A stretch of 64,000 nt of DNA. Source: Rhinopithecus roxellana (taxonomy: Eukaryota > Chordata > Mammalia > Primates > Cercopithecidae). Below, piece after piece: positions 34,076 to 46,727 of this stretch. The notes below the pieces were generated by a model, which was given only the letters and a program-made list of their open reading frames with translations, made no database searches and was not told the origin of the DNA. How positions within the stretch are numbered: position 1 is the stretch's first letter; the number at the start of each line of letters is the position of its first letter. The position numbers and the translations under genes are program-made. Where the stretch lies: assembly GCF_007565055.1 (NCBI RefSeq), contig NC_044567.1, positions 47,323,260 to 47,387,259 on the forward strand, given 5' to 3'.

Positions 34076-34388
34076 TTTTTAATAATTATTTGTCACTATA
34101 TCTTTTCCAGTTCTTTCATGATTTCAATTTTTAGAAACAATTATTTTGACATGAGTTATTTGCTATCCAATCTATCTCAGCATATTTTTGAAGATGAATT
34201 AATTTGAGAAAATCTCATTAAAACATTATTTGTCCAAGTAATCTTCTTACCACCTAATTAGCACTCCTTTGAAGAGTAATCCATGTGCAAATAAAAGCAC
34301 GTCTGTAATTTCGGGCTGTAGGCTAGCAAGGAGGCTACTGAGGATTAGAAGAGATTAAATAAAGAAATTATAAGAGGCAGACCACAAT

Positions 34389-34692
34389 GTCTGGGCGCAG
34401 TGGTTCACGCCTGTAAACCCAGCACTTTGGAAGGCCGAGGTGGGTAGATCACCTGAGGTCAGGAGTTTGAGACCAGCCTGGCCAACATGGAGAAACCCCG
34501 TCTCTACTAAAAATACAGTAAGTTAGACGAGTGTCATGGCACCCACCTGTTATCCCAGCTACTCGGGAGGCTGAAACAGGAGAATTGTTTGAACCCAAGA
34601 GGCAGAGGTTGCAGTGAGCCCAGATCGCGCCATTGTATTCCAGCGTGGGCAACAGAGCAAGACTCCATCTCAAAAAAAAGAAAAAAAAAAAG
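34389..34692 (+). mobile_element. Alu (S type)
   Basis: Full dimer from tgtctgggcgcagtgg. Confidence 0.91.
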
Positions 34693-34944
34693 CAGATCAC
34701 AAAAGCAGCAAGAATCACTGCAAATGTTTCATTAGCCCTTTCTTCTGGTATATGATATATGCTGAATGCTAAAATCTTGCATACCCCTTCTCTCTGCTGA
34801 AGCCCCTACCTTCCTTCTGTAGGGCATCACAAAAAGTAAGACTCCATACACCTCAGGCAGCCTCCAAAGAAAAGTGAGAAATGAACACAGCCAGCCAGCC
34901 AGTGAGGTTCTGATGGGGGTCGCTGTTAAGATAATCAGCCCTTT

Positions 34945-35258
34945 GACCGGGCGCGGTGGCTCACGCCTGTAATCCCAGCACTTTGGGAGGCCGAGGTGGG
35001 TGAATCACGAGGTCAGGAGTTTGAGACCAGCCTGACCAACATAGTGAAACCCCATCTTTACCAAAAATACCAAAAAATTAGCTGGGCGTAGTGGCGGGCG
35101 CCTGTAATCCCAGCTACCCAGGAGGCTGAGGCAGGAGAATCTCTTGAACCCTGGAGGCAGAGGTTGCAGTGAGCTGAGATTGCGCCACTGCACTCCAACC
35201 CAGGCAACAGTGTGAGACTCTGTCTCAAAAATAAAATAAAATAAAATAAAATAAATAA
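34945..35258 (+). mobile_element. Alu (S type)
   Basis: Full dimer with (AAAAT)n tail. Confidence 0.92.
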
Positions 35259-35400
35259 TTAGTGCTTTGTTTCTGGGACAAGAAAAGATGCAAAGCTATG
35301 ACTCGGTTAAAGAAAAGGACATACACTACATGGCATCCTTATCTCTGAGCACCTTAAGAGAAAGGAAAGACCACAAACGGTCCTATAGAGTTGGGGACTC

Positions 35401-35703
35401 AGCCGGGCGCAGTGGCACATGCCTGTAATTCCAGCACTTTGGGAGGCCAAGGCAGGCAGATCACCTGAGGTCAGGAGTTTGAGACTTGCCTGGCCAACAT
35501 GGCGAAACTCTGTCTCTACTAAAAATACAAAAAAATTAGCTGGACGTGGAGTGGGCGGCGGGGGTGGGGGGGGGGGCGGTGCCTGTAATTCTAGCTACTA
35601 GGCAGGCTGAGGCAGGAGAATCGCTTGAACCCACAAGGCAGAGGTTGCAGTGAGCCAATATCACGCCACTGCACCCCAGCCTGGGTGACAGTGAGACACT
35701 CCG

Positions 35704-35745
<42 letters not shown>
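35401..35745 (+). mobile_element. Alu with G-rich centre and 39-bp A tail
   Basis: The linker after ctggacgtggag is replaced by a G-rich tract (35552-35579). Confidence 0.91.
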
Positions 35746-35749
<4 letters not shown>

Positions 35750-36421
35750 TAGGGACTCAAGCTCAGCCCTGACATAGATCTTTTTATCCAAGTTCCAGCC
35801 AACTTCCTATGGCTAGGATTGCATGTCACATCATTTGCTTTATATTACAAATATAATTGAGAGATGATTTCAATATGAAGTATTCGTCATCTCTTACGTT
35901 GATAAAGAACGTTATCCTTTTGGAAAGATTTTATACACACTGTGAGAAGACCACTGAACTAGATGTCCAAAAGTCTGAAGCTGGCGCTATCGAGCTATTG
36001 CTGGAGGAGACTCTAGGAGATCATTTAATTCCTATTTCCTAGTCCCTTTCATGCCACAACAGGCTCCCTGAACGTAAGTCACTCCATGCTCTGGGCCACA
36101 GTCTACCCATCTATCTGTGTTATAGGGCTATGTCCCCTTTTATTCTCCCTTCACTTCTCCCATGCCCATCATTATTGTCACTTTGTTTGAAGAGGATCGC
36201 ATCTGCTGAGAGCACAAAGATGGAAACCCAAACCTCCCAATATGCCAGTTGCGGTACTGGAAGTATGGATCCCCCAACACAGGGGCACTGCTGACTCTAT
36301 GTCAAGGTCTAGGGAGGCAAACACAGAGGATGAAGCTGTGAAGGATGAGCAAATCCACTTCAAAGAGTACCGGATATCAAAATAAAAGAGTGCTTGGTTC
36401 CATGTAGAATAAGGAAGTGGC
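35746..36421. other. Unclassified intergenic sequence
   Basis: No repeat or exon recognised. Confidence 0.35.
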
Positions 36422-36726
36422 GGCCAGGTGTGGTGGCTCATGCCTGTAATCCCAGCACTTTGGGAGGCTGAGGTAGGAGGATCACAAGGTCAGGAGTTCG
36501 AGACCAGCCTGACCAACATGGTGAAACCCCATCTCTACCAAAAAAATACAAAAATTCACCAGGGATAGTGGCGGACACCTGTAGTCCCAGCTACTCAGGA
36601 GGCTGAGGCAGGAGAATCGCTTGAACCCAGGATGCAGAGGTTGCAGTGAGCCAAGATCACACAACTGCACTCCAGCCTGGGCAACAGAGCAAGAAACCGT
36701 CTAACAAAAAAATAAATAAATAAAGG
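36422..36726 (+). mobile_element. Alu (S type)
   Basis: Full dimer with an AAATAAAT tail. Confidence 0.91.
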
Positions 36727-36900
36727 AATGAGGAAGTGGCTGAAAGACTATGTTCTCCACATTTAGACAGATCTAGTCCAGTTTAGAGGGTGTCTCAAAG
36801 GAGAGCCTATTTTCACAGGAAATGAGGACATGAATAGTGAAAGAAAATAACTGTGTGTAAAGAGATGATGTGTTTGACTTTTGCTGGGGTTTTTGAAACT

Positions 36901-37030
36901 CATATTTGGAGATCATTATAAACAGGAGAGGTATGAATGGCAGATAAATAATTCTCAAACCATATGAAAGTTGCTTAAGTAACTAATTTACAATGCTGAG
37001 AAAGGCTTAGTCATCCACTTAAAAAATTAA
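36901..37030 (+). repeat. Left arm of a long imperfect inverted repeat
   Basis: Complementary to 37682-37812 over about 130 bp with roughly ten differences; shared phrase agtaactaatttacaatgct. Confidence 0.9.
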
Positions 37031-37154
37031 TTAAGTTAATCAGTGAGCACATATCCTGGACTTGGCAGGCCAAGGTTTGTTCAAAGGTAATTAATGGCAC
37101 AGAGAGCACCTCAAGTCCAAATGAGTACAAGCTGCAGGAGGGCATTTACAAGGT

Positions 37155-37545
37155 GTTATGGATTAAATGGTGTTCCCCTACAATGTTTATATGTTGAAGG
37201 CATAAGCCCTAGTTCATCAGAATGTGATCTATTTGGAGATAAAGCCTTTAAAGAGATGAGTAGTTTAAAATGCAGTCACTAGGGTGGGCTCTAATCCAAC
37301 CTGACTGGTGTCCTCAAAAGAGGAGGAAACAGCAAGGATGAGTGTGCACAGAGGAAAGGCCATGTGAGGACATAGCAAGAAGGCTGCCATCTGCAAGCCA
37401 AGGAGAGAGGCCTCCAGAGAAGCTGAACCTGCTGACACCTTGATCTTGGACTTCCAGCCTCCAGAACTGTGAGAAAAATTCATTTCTGTTGCTTAAGCCA
37501 CCCCAGTCTGTGGCATTTTGCTATGGCAGCCCTAGGACACTAATG
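37155..37545 (+). mobile_element. Ancient solitary LTR (MaLR-like)
   Basis: About 390 bp starting tgttatggattaaatgg and ending gacactaatgca (TG...CA). Contains gaaaggccatgtgaggac, ctgacaccttgatcttgg and ccagcctccagaactgtg. It lies in the loop of the inverted repeat. Confidence 0.65.
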
Positions 37546-37681
37546 CAGAGGGTAGAACTGACCTGGGCTTGGAACATCCTGAGAAGAGACCATCCAGCTA
37601 AAACCACTCAGATTAAGGTGTTGGTTAAGAAATCCAGTAGCCATTCAACCCTTGCTTTATTCAGTGTTCTTTATGAAAGGT

Positions 37682-37812
37682 TTAATTTCTTAAAGTAGAT
37701 GACTAAGCCTTTCTCAGCATTGTAAATTAGTTACTTAAGCAAGTTTCATGATTTGAAAATTATTTATCTGCCCTCCATACATCTCCTGTTTATAATGATC
37801 TCCAAATATTTA
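37682..37812 (-). repeat. Right arm of the long inverted repeat
   Basis: Complement of 36901-37030: agcattgtaaattagttact, tttataatgatctccaaata. Confidence 0.9.
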
Positions 37813-37842
37813 ATTCATTTAATTAATTTATCTTTGTTAAGG

Positions 37843-37868
37843 GTGTGTGTGTGTGTGTGCATGTGTGT
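37843..37868. repeat. (GT)n microsatellite
   Basis: gtgtgtgtgtgtgtgtgcatgtgtgt. Confidence 0.9.
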
Positions 37869-38166
37869 AAGAATCAGAATTCTGACTCAAAAGACTGTTG
37901 AGCTTGTACACAAGCGTCCACCATGGTTTTGTTGTCATAAGATGTCAGGTAAGGTAAGAACCTGGTGAGGAAATAAAAAGCTTCTTTAGAAATAGCTTGG
38001 ATGCTTAAGAAAGAAAGTAAAATTCATAACACAACAATACATTCTCACATCTCGATGCTAACAGTAACCCCACGATTGTGTTACTCTCACCCTAAAGAAT
38101 TTTCAACAGCATTTTTGTTAAAACAAAACAAAACATTCTTCCATATCTATCCTTTCCCATTCCTTA

Positions 38167-38285
38167 ATGGATGGATGGATGGATGGATGGATGGATGGAT
38201 GGATGGATGGATGGGCAGATCGATAGATGGATAGATGGATAGATGGATGAATGGATGGATGGATGGATGGATGGATGGATGGATG

Positions 38286-38332
<47 letters not shown>

Positions 38333-38336
38333 GATA
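38167..38336. repeat. Compound (GGAT)n-(GATA)n microsatellite
   Basis: About 13 GGAT units, a mixed block with cagatcgatag, a second GGAT block and about 13 GATA units. Confidence 0.97.
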
Positions 38337-39299
38337 GAACCCAGTTCCTCTCTTGTCCTTCCATCCATATCTTTGGGTAAAAGCACCTGCTTGTTGCCAA
38401 ATGAGTCCTGGATGCCAAAATGGGTGTTGTTCAGAATGTTTCCACTTACCTTTCCCTTGGGCCCAGGAAGAATCTTCAGTCTAAAGAATGAAAAGAAAAG
38501 AGCCATAAGAATAGGTCTTCCAAGGAAACGAGGCAGCTCTGGGAACTCCTTTTCTCTTAGGATCCTAAGGCAAGACCTATTCAGACCTCAGCAAGCCTGT
38601 CTGCCTCTAGCTTTCCGTCTGCAAAAATGCCCCCTGCCCCAGAGCTACAAGAGAAAGAGCTCCTTCAAGATGTTGTTGGGAGGGGAGGGCAGGGATATGC
38701 AACTAGGACCAACTCCACACGCAGATGTGCTGGGAGAGGCAGCAGATCCAGTTGCTTCAGGACGAAAATCGAGACGTTGTCCAGGGGCCCCTTGGCCAAG
38801 ACAGAAACTCCCCTCAATCAGGAGACCCACTTACCTCCAAGGAATGGTGAGGCCATTCCTGTCCCCTGAGTCAACCCTGTATTGTTTCTCCACTCGTCAA
38901 TTCAAAAACAAGAAACAAACAAACTCATCCCTGTGCCCTCTCTGAAAGAAGAAATATGAGCCCAGAGGAGGGTAAAAATAAACACCCAGGTGAGGAAAAT
39001 ATTCCCTGAATTTGAGCATTCAGAAGCCTGCCCGAAACACTGGGACACCTAAGGTAAACTTACTTTAAACAGAATGTTAGTGACGTGTTTAAAAGGAAAT
39101 GTGCAATACGTTTTTCTTCAAACTTCAAGTATCTTTCTAGCTAAATGAGGTAACTTTATGTTTAAAGTCAGGAGGGCATCTGTTAAGACACTACCTAGTG
39201 TTACCGAAGGAAAAGTTCTATGTTTTATTCTACTTGTGTGTATATTTATTATTTATATTTAATGATAAATACATAATACTTGATTATATGTTTATTACT
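38337..39299. other. Unclassified intergenic sequence
   Basis: A plus-strand frame of 204 codons (38331-38945) crosses this block but shows no domain I recognise and starts at the microsatellite edge. Confidence 0.35.
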
Positions 39300-39600
39300 T
39301 TTTTTTTTTTTTTTTTTTTTGAGACGGAGTGTCGCTCTGTCACCCAGGCTGGAGTGCAGCAGTGCAATCTTAGCTCTCTGCAACCTCTGCCTCTAGGGTT
39401 CAAGCGATTCTCCTGCCTCAGCCTCCTGAGTAGCTGGGGCTATAGGCACGTGCCACCACACCCAGCTAATTTTTTGTATTTTTAGTAGAAATGGAGTTTC
39501 GCCATGTTAACCAGGATGGTCTCAATCTCCCGACCTCGTGATCCGCCCGCCTCAGCCTCCCAAAGTGCTAGGATTACAGGCGTGAGCCACCGCGCCCGGC
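39300..39600 (-). mobile_element. AluY/S
   Basis: T-run of 21, dimer ending gcgcccggcc; atatgtttatta / atatagttatta flank it. Confidence 0.92.
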
Positions 39601-40601
39601 CATATAGTTATTACTTTTATGAGAAGTCCTGTATTGATTGTACTGTTTCCATATTAATAACCGGACCCTTTGATGGTCTAATGAGATCGTCATGACCTTC
39701 ACTGTTACCCGAACGCATATCCTGCTTAATTATTCACCTCCTGATATAATCCAATGTGAAGAGGTTTGGCAAGGCATACGATAATATATAAGCAAGATTC
39801 ATAATTCCATTAATGACTCTTACTACCGTAGCAGTGGTGCCAGCTACACACACCTGTTCAGGAGCACTGATGGGGGTGACGCACTTGCAGGAATTTGCAT
39901 AGAGATGAGGCCCTTCCATGCAGGAGGAAGTATGTGGGGGCAGCCACCAAGAGGGTCAGTCTTGCTCATGGGCACCTATGAGGCCTCTCCCTAGAGATCA
40001 CCAGAAATATTTGAGAAGCACACTTAGAAATTTTCAGCATTGTGAGAGCCGCTGGAATTTGGGTGGTTTTCACTGATGTTGCATTTGCACCCACAGGTCA
40101 GTAAGGCCTTGAGAAGGTTGAGTTACGCTATCAATTCATTTTTACTTCTGTTACTGTGGAGCTGTATCATCCAGGCCTTTAATGTGTATACATAAAATTT
40201 ATGAGAAATCAATTATAGTGGATTGGCAAAATATATAATAAAATGATAAAACAATGGGTGTGTGCTGATAAAGCCTGTAGGAATACTTTGTGGGATATTC
40301 GAAGTGTTTTCCACCATTGAGAAAGAACCAAAAGACGTTTTTCATGTGGCTGAACTCATAGGTGATGCTAGCAAAAAAGATACCCTTACAGAGGAAATGG
40401 AATTAAATAAGGGCTGTTGAGCAACCCTGACTAAAGAAGCCTTAGAGGAACAAATATAAGCATCTTAGTTTTGGATGGAACACATTTAATGTTCCATAGT
40501 AACACAACATAGGGTATCCTGCCCTTCATGTGTGATCTAAAGTCACTTCCAGGGCAATTTTGACTGATTTGCAAACATAATCCACATATAACATGCAATG
40601 C
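39601..40601. other. Unclassified intergenic sequence
   Basis: A/T-rich low-copy text; nothing recognised. Confidence 0.35.
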
Positions 40602-40897
40602 TGGCCAGGCGCAGTGGCTCATGCCTGTAATCCCAGCACTTTGGGAGGCTGAGGCGGGCAGATCATGAGTTCAGGAGATCAAGACCATCCCGGCCAACAT
40701 GGTGAAACCACGTCTCTACTAAAAATACAAAAATTAGCCGGGTGTGGTAGCGCATAATCCCAACTACTTGGGAGGCTGAGGCAGGTGAATCGCTTGAACC
40801 TGGGAGGCGGAGGTTGCAGTGAGCCAAGATCGCGCCACTACACTCCAGCCTGGGTGACAGAGCGAGACTCTGTCTCAAAAAAAAAAAAAAAAAAAGA
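40602..40897 (+). mobile_element. Alu (S/Y type)
   Basis: Full dimer with an A-run of 19. Confidence 0.92.
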
Positions 40898-42329
40898 ACA
40901 GCTCTGTGAGCTCTGGCTGCACTTCACTCCCCGATTACACTTGGCACTAGAACATAGTGCTCATTATCAATCTAATAAGCTTGTTGCCTTGCCTCACATT
41001 GATATAGGACTTCTCATTCGAAAAGGTAGATCGGTCTATTTTCACATTCACTTCTCCACATCACGGGGAGGCAGAGAAATCAAATATTAATCCAGCCTAA
41101 AGAGGTTAAAAGTCATTTAACTAGTAAATAGCCCACTCAAGAGCTTTGATTTCTAATCTAGGCTCTATTCTCCCCAACTAATACATTGTCTATGTAGAAA
41201 ATTCCAATAAACATACTTTTCATGTCACGGTGATAATTTAGCCCATGTTGATGAGGGGCTTACAGTCCAAGGTTAAAACAAGTTAGATAAACATCTCAAT
41301 ATATTTTAACTGTACAAGGCTGCATGCTGGATACAGCAGATATACATAGAAACCTAAATGTATAACAGTATGTAGGCTTTCACCAGATAAAAGGAAGTGA
41401 CCAGAAGGGGGCTTGTTTAGGTCATGGAAGAAGATCAGAAGGGATGGGAGAGATGGATGGAGCACTGGAGGATTCAGAGAACAGTAGAACTCCTCCTGTG
41501 GCAGGAGGGCAGTTCTGTTTTATCGATGAACAACTCAAAGGCTAAAGAGGAAAAAATGACATGCTGAGATAAATCTGTCGAGTAGATGAAAGGGAAGTGG
41601 TTGGGCTGGAAAAAGCAGGATGCAAGCCATCTAATGAATGGTTCTGTCTAAACTTGCGTGGGAAACAAGGAGGACTAGAGAAAAAAATGAGTCTAGAATT
41701 AAATAAGGGGGAATGGGTGGGAAAATGGCAGACTCACTGAGGGTGATGGCCACTGTTTCTGTGTTGATGGCCGCCAGCAACTGTGTCCTTCAACAGGGCA
41801 GGAGCATCCAGCGGACATCTGTTTCTGGTGTCACCTCTGGAACCAGAGTTTTCTCCTCCTCCACTCTCTGACAGTCCCCAGTTTCTGCTTCCTGTCCACT
41901 CGTTTGACTGAGTTGTTTTTATCCTGACCCACATTAATCAGCCTGTTGCCTTGGATCCTTCCCTCGCATATCCTATCTTTATCGTTTGTCTTTCCTTCCT
42001 GCCTGATAATCTTGGAGGAGTCGAAACTTATAAAAAATATTTGAATTAGAGGCTCTTCATCGGTTGCCAGATAAGGTCCCAATGCCTTAGCCAAGCACTT
42101 GGCTATTGACTGGCCCAAATACGCCAGCTTTGTTCCACTCCATTGCCCAGTATATATTCTACACTCTTATCAAAAGACATGATTTCCCCTAAACAATCCC
42201 ACCCTTTCATAGATTCATGTCTTCACTCCACCCAGAGTGTCCTCTGCTATAATCCCCATCTGTTGGAATCCATGATTTTAGAGATAAGCACAAACAGTAG
42301 ATAACTGTTGCTCTTACCTGCTCAGCATT
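40898..42329. other. Unclassified intergenic sequence
   Basis: No Alu for over 2 kb here. A 95-codon minus-strand frame at 41831-42118 has no recognised homology. Confidence 0.35.
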
Positions 42330-42562
42330 CATTTTCCTCTGATTTTTCTACAGGAAACACATCTTGCTTCCTCTTAGTCATATTGTCTGCATGTCACTGA
42401 TCCTACTCCTGAATCCAGTAGTGAACCCATCACTCAGACCTAGCATTTCAGCATACTACTCTTAGCCACGGTGTTGAAAAAAAAAGGGTGGGGTGGGGGT
42501 CATCGGAATTGTCTCAGGCTCATCAATACCAATCTCAGGACTTTGACTAAAATTTTAAGAAA
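42330..42562 (+). repeat. Arm A of a 4.2-kb-spaced inverted repeat
   Basis: About 225 bp matching the complement of 46728-46950 at close to 88 percent by eye: gatttttctacaggaa, gtgaacccatcactcagacc, aattgtctcaggctcatca. Confidence 0.88.
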
Positions 42563-43146
42563 AATAACCACAACCTTTTTTCCTTTGGGATGGCTGATTT
42601 GGCAGAAGTAAGTCTAAGCAAAAGGAGAAATTTAAAGATGTAGCTAGGGCATTGGACTTGCTTTTGCCCTGAGAATATGTGCTGATCCTACGTCTTCAGT
42701 TTTCATGACTTTTGGAGCATGAGAAGCAGAAAACAAACCCCAGAAACCCCCAAATAGGCAGGCATATTGTGGTAGACTACATTATGCAGTCATATTGTGA
42801 TAGACTAAATAATTATTCACAAATATTAACTTTATCCCTGTAGTGGGATTGTAAATCCATGCCCTTTGCCATGGAACTTTGGGATGCCATCCAGTAAATG
42901 AAGGAGGGTGAACAATTCTGTCTTTCTGATTTGAGCTTTGGGCAAGTGATTTGCTTGGATCAATGCCCAGTGAAGCCTGCTGTGGCTGACCTGTAGATAC
43001 ATGAACAAGAAATAAATCACAACTTCACAATAAAAAAGAAGCCCACAATCAAAAATATAATAAGTCATGGTAAGTGAGAAACCATAGACAATAGAAAAAC
43101 AAATTAGAAATCAACCGTGCTTAGCATGTTTTAAAAAGTAAAAGAC

Positions 43147-43457
43147 GGCCGGGCGCGGTGGCTCAAGCCTGTAATCCCAGCACTTTGGGAGGTCAAGACG
43201 GGCGGATCACGAGGTCAGGAGATCGAGACCATCCTGACTAACACGGTGAAACCCCGTCTCTACTAAAAAAATACAAAAAATTAGCCGGGCGTGGTGGCGG
43301 GCGCCTGTAGTCCCAGCTACTCCGGAGGCTGAGCCAGGAGAATGGCATGAACCCGGGAGGCGGAGCTTGCAGTGAGCCGAGATCGCGCCACTGCACTCCA
43401 GCCTGGGCAACAGAGCAAGACTCCTTCTCAAAAAAATAAAAAAATAAATAAAAAATA
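43147..43457 (+). mobile_element. AluY, Old World monkey type
   Basis: ggctcaagcctg; flanked by aaaagtaaaaga. Confidence 0.93.
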
Positions 43458-43710
43458 AAAAGTAAAAGATAAGTCTAACAATGTCTTTAGTGAATAATAA
43501 ACTATAAATGATTATTATAATTAAAAACAAAAACTTCTAGTAATAAAATAAAACCCACAATAGGCTTAGCAGAAAATATTGCATAGCTAATTAGCAGACT
43601 ATTAGATAGGTCATAAGAAATTTTATCCAGAATATAGTCCAGAAAAGCAAGGAGATGGAAAATATAAAAGAGAGTTTAAGAGGTATTGGGTAAGTTCCAA
43701 CATATTTCTT

Positions 43711-44021
43711 TTTCTTTTTTCTTTTTTTGAGATGGAGTCTAGGTCTGTCGCCCAGCCTGAAGTGCAGTGGCGTGATCTCAGCTCACTGCAACCTCTGCCT
43801 CCCAGGTTCCAGCAGTTCTCCTGCCTCAGCCTCCTGAGTAGCTGGGATTACAGGCACACACTACCATGCCTGGCTAATTTTTGTATTTTTACAAAAATAC
43901 AAAAGAGATAGGGTTTCGCCATGTTGGCCAGGCTGGTCTTGAATGCCTGACCTCAGGTTATCCGCCCACCTTGGCTTCCCAAAATGCTGGGATTACAGAT
44001 GTGAGCCACCACACCCAGCCT
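43711..44021 (-). mobile_element. AluS with internal palindrome and target-site duplication
   Basis: tccaacatatttct flanks both ends. At 43877-43904 ttttgtattttt is followed by its own complement. Confidence 0.92.
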
Positions 44022-44460
44022 CCAACATATTTCTAATTGGAGTTCCAAAAAAGAGAATAGATAGACATAACAGAGCAGAGACAATATTGGAAAACATAAA
44101 TCCCGAAGAATGAGCAATTCTAGATGTTCCATCATATAGCAAATAACTAAGAACAAACACAATAAAATGTAAAGGCTCTATACAGTAAACTACAAATGTT
44201 ATTGAGAGAAATTTTTAAAGACCTAAACAGTTGGACGGTTATGTTTATGGATTAGAAGATTAAATGCTATTATAATGTCAACTCTCCCCAAACCAATCTA
44301 TAGATTAAATAAAATCCCAATCAGTACCCTAGCAATTGTATGTATATGTGTGTATAAATTAACTAACTGATTCTAAAATGTATTTAGAATTAGAAAGGAC
44401 CAGGAGTAGCCAAAATAATTTTTTTATACAAGGAAGTAATTTGTTAAGATTTGTGTCCTG

Positions 44461-44763
44461 GCCGGACGCGGTGACTCACGCCTGTAATCCCAGCACTTTG
44501 GGAGGCCGAGACAGGTGGATCATGAGGTCAGGAGATCGAGACCATCCTGGCTAACACGGTGAAACCCCATCTCTACTAAGAACACACACACAAAAAATTA
44601 GCCAGGTATGGTGGCGGGCGCCTGTAGCCCCAGCTACTCGGGAGGCTGAGGCAGGAGAATGGCGTGAACCCGGGAAGCGGAGCTTGCAGTGAGCCGAGAT
44701 TGCGCCACTGCACTCCAGCCTGGGAGACAGAGCGAGACTCCGTCTCAAAAAAAAAAAAAAAAA
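44461..44763 (+). mobile_element. AluY
   Basis: Complete dimer; aagatttgtgtc on both sides. Confidence 0.93.
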
Positions 44764-45806
44764 AGATTTGTGTCTTGCACTGGTTAAATCTAACCACTGA
44801 TAGAAAAATACAATATGTAAAATAAAATGTTAATGTAAACACTCGGATATAAATAAGACATACATTTTTAAACTATTATTGAAGAAGGAACAAAGGAAAT
44901 TTGATCTGATCAATAATAAAAGACAGAAAGGAAGCAAAAATAAGTCCAAACTATCAGTAATCACAATAAATGAGATAGAGTTAAATTTCCCATTAAAAGA
45001 CGGAGATCATCTGATTTAGGTTTACAAAAAAAAAAATCAGCGGTATGGTACTACAAAAGACACACCTTAAAAAAGGAATATTGAAAGATACACTTGTCAA
45101 ATGCTAACAAAAAGAACATAGGTGTAACAAAATAATGAGCAAAATAAAATTTAAGTAAAAAGGAGATATTTTATAGTGACAAAATACAAGCAAAATAGAT
45201 AAATCAGGCATCTGATAGTGTTTTTAAATATATAAAGCAAAAACATAAGGAAATACAGTGGAGAAATCATAATAATATAGAATAAGTCTTCTCAAAAATC
45301 AATAGATCAAGTAAAAAAAGTGTTATGAGTTTTTGATTAATCAATAAATTTGATGTAATAGTTATTTATAAAACTTGTACTCACAGAATACACATTATAA
45401 ACACACTTTAAACATTTATGAAAAATAACACGATCGTTTCACCATAAAAAAATTGAGAAATCAACATTTATTCCTAATTTAAGAAAATATTAGCCTAAGG
45501 TCTCAACTTCTTAAAGGAACATAAAGGAAGGATATTTACAACCAATATCATTCCTAAAAGGTAAAATACTAAAGTCACAAACTAGCCATGAATGTTAGCT
45601 TTCATCACCACAAATGAGTCAATACTGTTGGTCATAACTAGTACAGAGACACAAGAAAATTAAAAGTATGGACACTTAAAAGGAAGAGACAAAATTACTA
45701 TTAATAAGAGAATCACTTATTTAAAAAAAAAAAAAAGAATAGCAAAGTCAAGTTGACCAGACACAAGATCCAATTAAAAAAAGAAAAAAACAAAAAAACA
45801 AAAAAC

Positions 45807-46105
45807 AGCCGGGCGCGGTGACTCACACCTGTAATCCCAGCACTTTGGGAGGCCAAGGCAGGTGGGTCACTTGAGCTCTGGAGTTTGAGATCAGCCTGGG
45901 CAACACGGGGAAACCCCATCTGTATGAAAAATACAAAAATTAGCCAGGTGTGGTGGCTCATGCCGGTCGTCTCAGCTACATGGGAGACTGAGGTAGGAGA
46001 ATCGCTTGAGCCCAGGAGATGGAGGTTGCAGTGAACCAAGATCACACTACTGCACTCCAGCCTGGGAGACAGAGTGAGACTCTGTAACACACATACCAAA
46101 AAAAG
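45807..46105 (+). mobile_element. Alu without poly(A)
   Basis: Ends ctctgtaacacacatacc instead of an A-run. Confidence 0.88.
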
Positions 46106-46419
46106 CCATTTGAAAATGTAATAGAGAAAAAGGTTCCCTTTCCAATGGCAATGAAAACTATCAAATACGTGGGAATAAATATTAAAAGTCATGTGTAAGA
46201 CCTAGGTGAAGGAAAGAAATACAGAAGGACTTGAATAATTTTCTCATTCATGAAAACTTGAATTAAAGAAGAGCATAACCATTTCTGTTGCTCCCTTGTT
46301 TAAAACGAAACCAAAAAATGGGATAAAATGAAATGCCCATCAATACGGGTTAAGTAATCCTTACTACCTGTAGTACTATAGAATACAAAGCATCAGTTTT
46401 TCTTAAAATTTTAGTCGGC

Positions 46420-46722
46420 CGGGCATGGTGGCTCACGCCTATAATCCCAGCACTTTGGGAGGCTGAGGCGGGCGGATCATGAAGTCAGGAGATCGAGACC
46501 ATCCTGGCTAACATGGTGAAACCCTGTCTCTACTAAAAATACAAAAAAAAAAAAAAAAAATTAGCTGGGTGTGGTGGCAGGCGCCTGTAGTCCCAGCTAC
46601 TCGAGAGGCTGAGGCAGGAGAATGGCGTGAACCTGGGAGGTGGAGCTTGCAGTGAGCTGAGATGCGCCACTGCACTCCAGCCTGGGCAACAGTGACACTC
46701 CGTCTCAAAACAAAAAAAAAAT
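46420..46722 (+). mobile_element. AluY in arm B of the inverted repeat
   Basis: attttagtc / tttttagtc duplicated at the insertion; separates 46411-46419 from 46728. Confidence 0.93.
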
Positions 46723-46727
46723 TTTTA

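Larger units (their letters stand above)
43460..46300 (+). mobile_element. Decayed L1 ORF2 tract, interrupted by Alus
   Basis: A-rich sense-strand text resembles L1 ORF2: tgtttatggattagaagatt, ccccaaaccaatctatag, aaataaaatcccaatcag, gaattagaaaggaccagg, and near 46150 caaatacgtgggaataaa. No frame survives. Confidence 0.65.

Noticed and set aside
38331..38945. 204-codon plus-strand frame next to the microsatellite
   Set aside because: No recognisable domain, starts in repeat DNA, no splice or promoter evidence.
41831..42118. 95-codon minus-strand frame with a retroviral-looking composition
   Set aside because: Considered as an endogenous retroviral remnant, but no motif or LTR pair could be seen; chance frame is as likely.
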